Source of the DNA: Commensalibacter oyaizuii
GTDB lineage: Bacteria > Pseudomonadota > Alphaproteobacteria > Acetobacterales > Acetobacteraceae
Direction of reading: 5' to 3'
Assembly (NCBI RefSeq): GCF_029953265.1
Contig: NZ_JASBAO010000001.1
Span: 1,626,001-1,690,000, forward strand
DNA: 64,000 nucleotides
Within the stretch, counting starts at the first letter, position 1; each line of letters opens with the position of its first letter. Below are positions 35,454 through 43,974 of the stretch, one piece after another. A program made the position numbers and the translations under genes. Under the pieces are notes generated by a model. It saw nothing but the letters and a program-made list of their open reading frames with translations, was not told the origin of the DNA and did no database searches.

Positions 35454-35954
35454 AAAAGAAACTTTCTTTTTATTTCCAATTATTCACATAAACAAAGTTT
35501 AACAAAAGTTTTTCTTTTTTTCATGTTCTTTAAAATAAAAAGAAAATTTAAATTTTTGTTGTTATGTTTATGAACCCTGTTAGTACTGTGGTACCCATCT
35601 TTCCAAAAATGTACCCCATTTTTCTCACAGAGTGTACAATTTTTAATAAATTGATTTTATTATCAAAATTTGAGTTATCCAGATATTATCAAACCACCCC
35701 TGTGTACAACTCACTGATTTTTAAAAAGAGAGTACAATCCCCAGTACTCGGTACCCCCTTTGTTTTTCATTCGTACAATCCCCATGTACCACATTGTACC
35801 ACAGGCAAAAATCAAACATATTTTTATCAATTGTTTTTCTAGAATCCGAAAGAATCGATTTTATAATTTGGTAGAAACAAATAGAGAATGATTTAAAATG
35901 AATTAAGATTAAAAATAATTTCAAGTTAAATATTTGATAAACGATAAGAAGACA
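35454..35954. other. Candidate replication origin: DnaA box plus GTAC-repeat array
   Basis: A gene-free 501-base stretch upstream of hemE. Visible are a perfect DnaA box TTATTCACA (35480-35488) and an 8-of-9 box TTATCCAGA (35675-35683). There are also eleven GTAC tetranucleotides between 35583 and 35799, where one or fewer would be expected. Within them GTACAATCCCCA occurs twice (35732-35743, 35773-35784), TGTACCACA twice (35785-35793, 35795-35803) and GTACCC three times. The flanks (35490-35570, 35810-35940) are very AT-rich, suitable for duplex opening. The hemE neighbour is the alphaproteobacterial context for oriC. Inference only; no skew was computed. Confidence 0.5.
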
Positions 35955-36364
35955 ATGATGACAATTAAACGGATTGATTATTATAAAGCCGCTCCAGATA
36001 CGATGAAGGCAATGATGGATCTGGATAAATCAACCAAGACATCTATTCTTTCTGCATCTTTACAAGAGTTGATTAGAATAAGAGCTTCTCAAGTAAGGAT
36101 GCGTTGAAAGCAAGAGAAGAAGTTTTAAGATTAATGGCTGTGAGTGTTTAGAAAGAAAGCCCTTTGTTTGATAAACGAGAGAAAGCAGCTTTGTTATGGA
36201 CTGAAACATTAACGTTATTATCTGAAAAAGAGGCATCTGACACCATTTACCAGCAAGTCTCAGAACAATTTACTGATCAAGAATTGGCAGAACTTACAGT
36301 TATGATTGCTGTTATTAATGCATGGAACCGTTTTGGGGTTGGTTTTGCGGTGCGACCAAAGTAA
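35955..36364 (+). pseudogene. Decayed AhpD-like carboxymuconolactone decarboxylase family gene
   Basis: The first piece (35955-36107) reads MMTIKRIDYYKAAPDTM and continues to IRIRASQ, then a frameshift leads to TGA at 36105. The second piece, in another frame from 36095, reads KDALKAREEVLRLMAVSV, then a TAG at 36149-36151 where the family has Trp, then KESPLFDKREKAALLW and on to FGVGFAVRPK. The two join exactly around the place where the family carries its CxxC redox motif (ING-C-AY-C-IDMHT), which is missing. So a small deletion removed the active site and shifted the frame, and a nonsense mutation followed. Remaining similarity is still high, so the decay is recent. Confidence 0.85.
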
Positions 36365-36454
36365 GAAATATAAAAGCTTTGTTTTTATTCAACGGTAAGA
36401 TTTTTTTAATTATAAGTTGATTTTTTATTTTGTACTGGGTATATGGGTCTTTAA

Positions 36455-36530
<76 letters not shown>

Positions 36531-36736
36531 ATATAAATGTAAGATTATGTAGGCTTAAAGATAGCATTACAAATTCATTTCTTTGTTTTCTTTTTACATG
36601 CAGCCAGATAAATTTAGAAGTTTTGTAAAGACATTTTTAAGCAAAATGTACAATATATTATCCTTAATTTTTTGAATATAAATCATTTTTGGCAATGTGA
36701 CTAAATTTTTATAATTTACATTTCATGCTAAAAAAA

Positions 36737-36755
36737 ACCATCCTAAAAGGATGGT
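36737..36755 (-). terminator. Intrinsic terminator of the exported repeat protein gene
   Basis: ACCATCCT (36737-36744) and AGGATGGT (36748-36755) form a perfect 8-bp stem with an AAA loop; the minus-strand transcript continues TTTTTTT. A clear rho-independent terminator about 30 bases past the stop. Confidence 0.85.
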
Positions 36756-36785
36756 CTTTTATAAAAATTATATTAGAATAAATAG

Positions 36786-39700
36786 TTAAAAATCAGATAA
36801 AGCAACTCGTTTCCATTTATCTTTTGCAACACAAACATAATGATAATTTGTATCGTCTTTAAATTCGCCTGCGATACAAGAGGCTGTTGATGAGGATGGT
36901 GTAGATAAATTGCCAATAATTTTGGGTGCTGAAATGGCTGTCTTTACAGTAATATTATCTGTTACCATACCATCAGCTTTAATAGTTCCATTAAATCTAT
37001 AGTTGTTGCCATACAAATTGTTGGTAAAATAAAATGTATTGGCATCTAATATATTACCTAAACCATCTTTATTACCTGCATCACGATTATAAAACATATC
37101 GATCATATTATTATTTGTATCGGGACTATTGGTGACAAAGCGTAAACGTTTCCCATGTTCATTTAATTGGATAATATTTGCATTTAAACTATTTGCATTT
37201 AAACTATTGGCTTTAACAGTTCCATTAAATCGATAGTTGTTGCCATACATATTATTGGTAAAATAGAATGTATTGGCATCTAATATATTACCTAGACCGT
37301 CTTTACTACCTGCGTCACGATTATAAAACATGTCGATCATATTATTATTTATATCTGGACTATTGGTAATAAAACGCAAGCGATTACCGTTTTTGTCTAA
37401 TTGTAAATCATGTGTTACAACTTTATTATTATTAATATCGGCAGTAACTTGTTTATTTGCATTTAAACCTGCTACTCCATTTGCCGCGTTAATTTGGGAT
37501 CTAGCAAGCGCATTATTAATTACATCATTTACGGATTTTCCATCAACAATCATCTGGTTATTGACTGTAACGTTACCATTTTTATCAACAATTAAACCAA
37601 GCTTTGTATTCTCACCATGGTTTAATCCCAAAGCAATACCACCAGCATAACCAAGTGGGTCAAAAATAACTTGTCCTAATACTGAACATTTACCATCATC
37701 ATTACAAGTTGGAGATTGGTTTCCACCAAGGTTTTGTAGTGGATCTAAAGAATTTTGTTTAGTTAGTCCTAGATGTAAGGAATTGTTTTTTGCATTATTA
37801 ATATTTCCATCATTAGACATATAGGTCATTAATTGATAAGAGCCTTGATTTGTTTTTGCTTGACCCAATCCTGATATACTCATTGTATCATTGGTGTTTC
37901 GTAGATAAGGGGCAGCACCTAAAAAAGCCCATTTGTATAAAAAGAATCCTGCATCTGTTACAATATTTTTTCCACCATATGGCCAAATTCCATCAATTTT
38001 CATTCCTAATGGCATGTGATTAAAACCAGCCATTCGAAGCATATAACTACCAGTTGCTAGAGGATGCCCTCCTCCACTAAAAACCATTGTTAATCCACGT
38101 ACTGATACTTGGCCGTCATGATCTTGATAGATGGGGAAATCCCATTCATTATCAAATTCACGTGTTATTGAGTCTGGTGCTTTATTATAGGATTGTTGTG
38201 TATAAAGATTAAAATTCTTTTGTATCATTCCTAAAAACAATGTTGGTTTTTGGTAATGATGGGTATTCGTATTATAAGTATATCGAATATTGTTCAAAAA
38301 CTCACTTTTAACGACCTGTGGAATATTTTCTTTGTCATAACAGTTGGGGCGGTTTGGTATGTGCAATTTACTTTGTAAATCTATCGCATTGTTCAGCTGA
38401 TTTTTACTTGGACAAGCATAAGCTAATTGGTTATCCAACTGATCATTCATATTTAACCCTGGGGATTTTATGTTTGGATCTTGTTTAAGAGCTGTCCTAA
38501 TAGTTTTCCATTTATACATATCTCCACTAAGACCAGGATAACTGTATGTCCTCATATAAATTTTTGTAAGTTTATTTTGACGAATAGCTAAATTTTTTTC
38601 ATCACTCGTTTTAGTAGTATCTTTGTTTATTGCGTTGATATTTGATTGACTTAGAATTGTATCTATAAATCCATCCGCGTATCCATAATAATAATTAGGC
38701 ACATCGACATTTGAATTATCTTCATTCGTGCCCCCCTCGGCGTTAAGCATGCCATTAGCCATATTACTCCATACTGCCATACGTGCGTGCGTCAAATTTT
38801 TTTCTTTTTCAGATAAAGCTGGATAAATAGCAGCGTATTGCAAACCATTGCTATCTTCTTTATACTCAACAGCATATGCAGTACCATCAGAAGCATAATA
38901 GATAATATTTAATTTACTATTTATGGTCAGTGGATCTTTTGTTTTATAACCAGAAGCAAGATTAACCAATGTTGTGTCTGTTTTTGGATCGTATTTTCCA
39001 GCTGTGATTTTTACAACGTTAACGATTTCACCTGTAGTATTAATAAAACTTGTACCGCTCATTTCACAACGTGACAAAGATCCGCCGTTACCAATACCAC
39101 ACGCAAATGCTCCTTTTACCGAAAAGCTTGTTTCACCCGCAGCAACTGATTTTGTTGGAGTATAATCGTTACCTTTTACTGCATAAGAACCGTCGGAATT
39201 TTGAATAAGCGTATTTCCCCCGATACTATCCATAGGGGAATTATCAGCAGTGCGCATATCCATATTGATACCATCAGTATATCCAGCACCACCACGATGA
39301 AATGATTGTGGGCCAGCCATATCTGTAAATTGATAACAAGATCCTCCCTGATCTCCTTGTCCTGTATTTTGACAAGTGGCTTTAATTCCCACAACGGCAT
39401 TGCGTGTTCTGCCGCCAATCATCAAGGTATTGGGTTTTATGTTTCCCCAATCGTATCCTGAATTACTTAAAAAAATTAAATTCGAATTTTTGTCGTCATT
39501 ATTGTAGGGATCAATGGGCTCATACCCTCCTGGAATTGGACTTGTTATTGTATGGCCAGCAATATTCAGACCATTAGCTTTGACAGTTCCATTAAATCGA
39601 TAGTTGTTGCCATACATATTATTGGTAAAATAGAATGTATTGGCATCTAATATATTACCTAGACCGTCTTTACTACCTGCGTCACGATTATAAAACATGT

Positions 39701-39965
39701 CGATCATATTATTATTTGTATCTGGACTATTGGTAATAAAACGCAAGCGATTGCCGTTTTTGTCTAATTGCAAATCGTGTGTTGTGACTTTATTATTGTT
39801 AATATCGGCAGTAACTTGTTTATTTGCATTTAAACCTGCTACTCCATTTGCCGCGTTAATTTGGGATCTAGGCACATAATCCTGTGCGAATGTAAAATTT
39901 ATAAAAAGTACATTAGAAAGTAACAACGTCGAAGTTGTTGTTTTCAATATTTTTTTTAATTTCAT
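36786..39965 (-). CDS. Large exported repeat protein, tail-fibre/adhesin-like
   Basis: Not a named family to me. From ATG 39965 (GAG seven bases upstream; the TTG at 39977 is less likely) it has 1059 residues with a signal peptide ending NFTFAQ. Three copies of a module appear: RSQINAANGVAGLNANKQVT, then LRFITNSPDTNNNMIDMFYNRDAG, then NTFYFTNNMYGNNYRFNGT. One is at the N-terminus, two are near the C-terminus (about residues 825-985), the last lacking the first part. Between them lies a large Asn/Gly-rich region. The C-terminus (CIAGEFKDDTNYHYVCVAKDKWKRVAL) is typical of tail-fibre or pilus-tip proteins. Probably a surface protein; no secretion partner is adjacent. Confidence 0.8.
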   Translation of the reverse strand: MKLKKILKTTTSTLLLSNVLFINFTFAQDYVPRSQINAANGVAGLNANKQVTADINNNKVTTHDLQLDKNGNRLRFITNSPDTNNNMIDMFYNRDAGSKDGLGNILDANTFYFTNNMYGNNYRFNGTVKANGLNIAGHTITSPIPGGYEPIDPYNNDDKNSNLIFLSNSGYDWGNIKPNTLMIGGRTRNAVVGIKATCQNTGQGDQGGSCYQFTDMAGPQSFHRGGAGYTDGINMDMRTADNSPMDSIGGNTLIQNSDGSYAVKGNDYTPTKSVAAGETSFSVKGAFACGIGNGGSLSRCEMSGTSFINTTGEIVNVVKITAGKYDPKTDTTLVNLASGYKTKDPLTINSKLNIIYYASDGTAYAVEYKEDSNGLQYAAIYPALSEKEKNLTHARMAVWSNMANGMLNAEGGTNEDNSNVDVPNYYYGYADGFIDTILSQSNINAINKDTTKTSDEKNLAIRQNKLTKIYMRTYSYPGLSGDMYKWKTIRTALKQDPNIKSPGLNMNDQLDNQLAYACPSKNQLNNAIDLQSKLHIPNRPNCYDKENIPQVVKSEFLNNIRYTYNTNTHHYQKPTLFLGMIQKNFNLYTQQSYNKAPDSITREFDNEWDFPIYQDHDGQVSVRGLTMVFSGGGHPLATGSYMLRMAGFNHMPLGMKIDGIWPYGGKNIVTDAGFFLYKWAFLGAAPYLRNTNDTMSISGLGQAKTNQGSYQLMTYMSNDGNINNAKNNSLHLGLTKQNSLDPLQNLGGNQSPTCNDDGKCSVLGQVIFDPLGYAGGIALGLNHGENTKLGLIVDKNGNVTVNNQMIVDGKSVNDVINNALARSQINAANGVAGLNANKQVTADINNNKVVTHDLQLDKNGNRLRFITNSPDINNNMIDMFYNRDAGSKDGLGNILDANTFYFTNNMYGNNYRFNGTVKANSLNANSLNANIIQLNEHGKRLRFVTNSPDTNNNMIDMFYNRDAGNKDGLGNILDANTFYFTNNLYGNNYRFNGTIKADGMVTDNITVKTAISAPKIIGNLSTPSSSTASCIAGEFKDDTNYHYVCVAKDKWKRVALSDF
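37211..37504 (-). repeat. 294-bp direct repeat, copy B
   Basis: This copy aligns without gaps to 39578-39871 (constant offset 2367 bases) with about nine substitutions seen by eye, roughly 97% identity. It encodes the C-terminal module of the repeat protein. Confidence 0.9.
39578..39871 (-). repeat. 294-bp direct repeat, copy A
   Basis: Partner of 37211-37504 in the same orientation, encoding the N-terminal module just after the signal peptide. The 2367-base offset is divisible by three, so recombination between the copies would keep the reading frame. Confidence 0.9.
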
Positions 39966-40208
39966 AATAAAACTCAATATTGTATAAATAAATAAAATTA
40001 TAATATTTAAATTATAACATATTTTTGTTTATTAATGGTAATAAAATTATATTTATAGTAATAAATATTTACTTTATTTAAATATACATACACATTCTAT
40101 ATTAAATAAAAAAAGATTAAAATGTACAGATTCGATTGTATCTTTGAAATATAAAACTATATACTATATTAAATTAGAGTGAATAGTGGATATTCAAAAG
40201 GAATTAAA

Positions 40209-40391
40209 ATGAGGTTGTTATTAGCATTACTTTTACCTTTTACTGTCTTTTTTACTATTGGAAAACCTTTCCAAGGGATTTTTTGTTTACTATTACAAAT
40301 TACGCTAATTGGTTGGATACCTGCAGCGATTTGGGCGGTCTATAGTTTAAGTAATTGGAGAACAGATAAAAAGCTAAGAGATCTCCACTGA
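40209..40391 (+). CDS. YqaE/Pmp3-family small membrane protein
   Basis: A 60-residue protein with two hydrophobic spans joined by GKPFQGIFCLLLQ, matching the Pmp3/UPF0057 stress-induced membrane family, whose members affect membrane potential under salt or cold stress. The start at 40209 (MRLLLALLLPF) is preceded by AAAGGA six bases upstream; the longer frame from 40179 lacks a ribosome site. It stands alone ahead of the HdeA-like gene. Function by family only. Confidence 0.82.
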   Translation: MRLLLALLLPFTVFFTIGKPFQGIFCLLLQITLIGWIPAAIWAVYSLSNWRTDKKLRDLH

Positions 40392-40541
40392 ACATTAATA
40401 TATTTGTGTTTCATAAATAAAAATTAACTATTTATTAATATATTTATTATGTTTTTCCAATTTTTTACTAATAAATAGTTTTACGTTATGCATTATTTAT
40501 GTAATATAGTGTTTATATTGTTTGTTAGATGGAAAAGTTTT

Positions 40542-40874
40542 ATGAAAAAAGCAATGTTATTATTGGCCGCATGTGCGATGTCAGTTTCTACTGTTGTTGG
40601 AGCACACGCTGCCGATCAAAAAAATTCTACAAAACCAGTCAATAAATGGGCTTGTAAAGATTTTTTAATGCTGGACAGCAGCTATCGTCCAACAGCTGTT
40701 GCCTTTGCTGAAGGGATTACTAAAAAAGATAAAGTTGTGGATCCCATGTTAGATGTTCAAGGAATCGAGAGAGTCGTGCCTATTATCGTGCAAGAATGTA
40801 CTGATAATAAAAATGATAATTTCGTAGCGAAGGTTAAAGCGCATACTGAAAAATCAACATCAATGACCCATTAG
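40542..40874 (+). CDS. HdeA/HdeB-family periplasmic protein
   Basis: Periplasmic acid-stress chaperone-like protein. From ATG 40542 it has 110 residues: signal peptide MKKAMLLLAACAMSVSTVVGAHA, then WACKDFLMLDSSYRPTAVAFAEG, the HdeA signature, and a second Cys in IIVQECTDN that would form the family disulfide. The longer frame from 40488 would disrupt the signal peptide. Followed by a strong terminator. An acid-resistance role would suit a gut acid-producing bacterium, as inference. Confidence 0.85.
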   Translation: MKKAMLLLAACAMSVSTVVGAHAADQKNSTKPVNKWACKDFLMLDSSYRPTAVAFAEGITKKDKVVDPMLDVQGIERVVPIIVQECTDNKNDNFVAKVKAHTEKSTSMTH

Positions 40875-40944
40875 ACTTTTATCATTCTTTGTATTGATTT
40901 TTCAACGTACAAATAGTGAATCGATAGATAATTAATATTTTCGC

Positions 40945-40970
40945 AGTCTGAAATCGTATGATTTCAGACT
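40945..40970 (+). terminator. Intrinsic terminator after the HdeA-like gene
   Basis: AGTCTGAAATC (40945-40955) pairs perfectly with GATTTCAGACT (40960-40970) around GTAT, followed by TTTTTTG. Strong plus-strand terminator. Confidence 0.9.
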
Positions 40971-41109
40971 TTTTTGTTTTTAATGCTTATTTTTCTAAGT
41001 TATTAAATTATAACTCACAATATTGTGATTTGTAAAAATATTGTTACTTTGCCACTTGATATTACCTTATAATAAAAATTATTTAATAATTAATAAAGAG
41101 TTAAGAATT

Positions 41110-42483
41110 ATGACAAATATATGGATGCATATTGGCGCTGGATCATTTCATCGTGCTCATCAAGCGTGGTATTTACATCGTTTATTAAAAGAGGTCGCTG
41201 CTGAACAATGGAAGATCGCAATTGGTGGTATTCGTAATGATGTTGTACCTCTTCTTACTGCTCTTTCACAACAAAATAATGAATATATTTTAGAAACTGT
41301 CAGTCCACAAGGTGTCCGTGAATACGAAAAAATCACTTCCATAGCAAAAGTTCTGCCATGGGATGAAAAAATGACTGCTCTTATTGAACAAGGTGCAAAG
41401 GAAGAAACCAAAGTCATTGCCTTTACCGTTACTGAGGCTGGTTATTATTTAGATACAAGTCATAATTTAGATCCCAATAGCGCAGATATTCAAACAGAAT
41501 TAAAGGGAACAATTTGCACAATTTATGGTGCAGTCAAGGCGATTTTAAAAGAACGTATTAAACAAAATGGAAAACCTGTTACTCTATTGAGCTGTGATAA
41601 TTTACGTCACAATGGTGATCGTTTCCGCCACGGTTTTCTTCAATTTCTTGAACTTTGCAAAGATCAAGAGTTAATTGAATGGGTCAAGAAAAATACAACA
41701 TCACCTAATGATATGGTGGATCGTATTGTTCCTCGTCCAGCTGCTGATTTGGCACCACGTGTTGCCAAAGAAACAGGATTTAATGATAAAGCCCCTGTTA
41801 TGGGAGAATCATTTATACAATGGGTTGTAGAAGATAACTTTATTAGTGGGCGTCCTGAACTTGAAAAAGTTGGTGTAGAAATGGTGAAGGACGTTCAACC
41901 CTATGAAGAAGCAAAGATACGCATTTTAAATGCAAGTCACAGCTGTATTGCTTGGGCAGGTACATTAATTGGGTTATCTTATATTCACGAAGGCACCCAC
42001 AACCCAGACATTAAAAAGCTAGCTTGGAATTATGTTACTCAGGATGTAATTCCATGTTTAACGCCATGTCCATTAGATCTTGAAGATTACCGAGATGTTG
42101 TTTTAGATCGTTTTGGTAATCCCAATATTCAAGATACTAATCAACGAGTAGCAGCTGACGGGTTATCGAAAATTCCAGGGTTTATCACACCGACATTAAT
42201 TGGATGTTACGATCGTGGTAAAGAGCCGAAAGCAACAGCTGTATTACCAGCTTTGTTCTTTATATTCATGGAAGAGTGGCATCATGGTCGCTTGCCTTAT
42301 GAATATCAAGATGGAATATTGAATGCAGATACAATGCACGCAATGTTTAACAGTGCTGATCCAATTGCAATTTTTGCAGGGGATAAAGCGTTGTTTGGCA
42401 AGATTGCAGGCAAGGCAGAATTTGTCACATTAATTCGTCAAACTGTAAGTGAATTAAAAAACTGGATTAACAGCGCCAAATAA
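41110..42483 (+). CDS. dalD: D-arabinitol 4-dehydrogenase-like polyol dehydrogenase
   Basis: NAD-dependent polyol dehydrogenase of the mannitol dehydrogenase family, most like D-arabinitol 4-dehydrogenase (D-arabinitol to D-xylulose). From ATG 41110 it has 457 residues, starting [20 protein letters not shown] with the GAGSFHRAH nucleotide/substrate motif. The catalytic region [14 protein letters not shown] (Lys, Asn, His) is near 280. The frame from 41041 adds 23 unlikely residues. A DalT/RbtT-like permease gene follows, supporting a pentitol substrate. No xylulokinase is in the window, so the second step must be elsewhere. Mannitol or ribitol remain alternatives. Confidence 0.82.
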   Translation: MTNIWMHIGAGSFHRAHQAWYLHRLLKEVAAEQWKIAIGGIRNDVVPLLTALSQQNNEYILETVSPQGVREYEKITSIAKVLPWDEKMTALIEQGAKEETKVIAFTVTEAGYYLDTSHNLDPNSADIQTELKGTICTIYGAVKAILKERIKQNGKPVTLLSCDNLRHNGDRFRHGFLQFLELCKDQELIEWVKKNTTSPNDMVDRIVPRPAADLAPRVAKETGFNDKAPVMGESFIQWVVEDNFISGRPELEKVGVEMVKDVQPYEEAKIRILNASHSCIAWAGTLIGLSYIHEGTHNPDIKKLAWNYVTQDVIPCLTPCPLDLEDYRDVVLDRFGNPNIQDTNQRVAADGLSKIPGFITPTLIGCYDRGKEPKATAVLPALFFIFMEEWHHGRLPYEYQDGILNADTMHAMFNSADPIAIFAGDKALFGKIAGKAEFVTLIRQTVSELKNWINSAK

Positions 42484-42631
42484 TAAACTAATAGATTTAT
42501 GAATGCATAAGGGCAGTATCTTAGTCGTGAAATGAGTGCTGCCTTTATTTTTCGATAAATTATACGTTTTAATTTGTTATATTATGAAAACCATATTCTT
42601 TGGTTATATTGGATATTAAAGGGATTTTTTT

Positions 42632-43906
42632 ATGAGTTCAAAAAAACTTTTATTTGGTTTTATGCCCATTTCATTGATTTGGGGATATATTGCCATTGCT
42701 ATTTTTATGGCTGGTGATGGTTTTGAAATTGCTTTTTTATCCAAATATATCACGGATATGCGGTTTTCTCAGGAACAGGCTTCTTTTGTTTTTACAGTAT
42801 ATGCTTTTGCTGCTGCCATTGCTGCATGGAGTTCAGGCGTTATTGCAGAGATTGTTACCCCCCAGCGCGCTATGTTAATGGGTTTTGCCATTTGGGTCGT
42901 TTTTCACGTTCTATTCATGATTTTTGGAATAGGTATGCATAGTTATTGGCTGATGGTATTATTTTATGGCTTGCGTGGATTTGGATATCCTTTATTTATT
43001 TATTCATTTATTATTTTGATTATCCATAATGTTCCAGAGGCAAAAATATCAACAGCAATGGGATGGTTTTGGGCCGCTTATTCGGTGGGATTGGGAACAA
43101 TTGGTGGATTATTACCTGGTTATACAAACCCTGTTATGGGGGAAACAGGAACTTTATGGTTTTCATTGATATGGATTGTTATTGGTGGGCTTCTTGCACT
43201 ATTTGCATTACGTAAAGTTAAAATAGATGAAGAAAAGGCTAATCTGCCTGTGCAAGAAAAGATGCAGGAGTTAACACGCGCAATTACAATTTTATTTACT
43301 AATAAATATATTTTTATGTCCGCCCTAATTCGTATTATTAATACGGTACCTTTATTTGGGGTTGCTGTGATTATGCCTTGGTTTTTGGAAGGCGACCCTC
43401 AACATAATCTTGCTGGTTTGGGTTTTTCAAATACGGAATGGCAGCAAATATGGGCATTGTTTTTAACCATTACTATTTTTACCAATGTGTTGTGGGGAAT
43501 AATGGGTGATCATATTGGCTGGTTAAGACAGGTTCGTTGGGTTGGCTGTATCGGTGGTGTATTTTCTTGTTTAGCGTTCTATTACGTGCCACTTCATTTT
43601 GGTCATAATTATTATGCAGCAATGATTCCTGCTATTATGTTGGGGATTACTGTCGCTGCTTTTGTGCCAATGACCGCTGTATTTACGACCCTTGAACCTC
43701 ATCATCAAGGGGCAGCTGTTTCTATTTACAACCTTTCAGCATCGCTTAGTCAGAGTGTGGCGACAGCAATTGCAGGATTAGCAATCGGTTTTGTTGGTAT
43801 TTCTGGTGTGTTGTGGATTTATGCAGGACTTTACGTATTTGCTGCCATCTTAACTTATTTTATCAAAGTTGATCAGCCAAAACTAGTAAAGACAGCTAAG
43901 ATTTAG
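42632..43906 (+). CDS. MFS pentitol permease (DalT/RbtT-like)
   Basis: Major facilitator of the polyol permease family, predicted to import arabinitol or ribitol with protons. The 424 residues form 12 membrane segments with a central cytoplasmic loop (RKVKIDEEKANLPVQEKMQE). Signature parts recalled from Klebsiella DalT/RbtT include GDGFEIAFLSKYITDM, GLRGFGYPLFIYSFI and GWFWAAYSVGLGTIGG. It lies 148 bases after the polyol dehydrogenase gene with a possible hairpin between. Substrate inferred from the neighbour. Confidence 0.82.
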   Translation: MSSKKLLFGFMPISLIWGYIAIAIFMAGDGFEIAFLSKYITDMRFSQEQASFVFTVYAFAAAIAAWSSGVIAEIVTPQRAMLMGFAIWVVFHVLFMIFGIGMHSYWLMVLFYGLRGFGYPLFIYSFIILIIHNVPEAKISTAMGWFWAAYSVGLGTIGGLLPGYTNPVMGETGTLWFSLIWIVIGGLLALFALRKVKIDEEKANLPVQEKMQELTRAITILFTNKYIFMSALIRIINTVPLFGVAVIMPWFLEGDPQHNLAGLGFSNTEWQQIWALFLTITIFTNVLWGIMGDHIGWLRQVRWVGCIGGVFSCLAFYYVPLHFGHNYYAAMIPAIMLGITVAAFVPMTAVFTTLEPHHQGAAVSIYNLSASLSQSVATAIAGLAIGFVGISGVLWIYAGLYVFAAILTYFIKVDQPKLVKTAKI

Positions 43907-43925
43907 ATTTATAAAACTTAATTTT

Positions 43926-43954
43926 AAGATCTTTATTTATCAAATAAAGATCTT
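43926..43954 (+). terminator. Terminator between the permease and the convergent membrane protein
   Basis: AAGATCTTTATTT (43926-43938) pairs with AAATAAAGATCTT (43942-43954), 13 bp with a three-base loop, followed by ATTTTTTG on the plus strand. Confidence 0.8.
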
Positions 43955-43974
43955 ATTTTTTGTTGTAATTAAAT

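Noticed and set aside
35564-35842. 92-codon plus-strand ORF in the hemE upstream region
   Set aside because: It has no ribosome site, its composition is set by the GTAC repeats and it gives no recognisable protein; the region is better read as non-coding.
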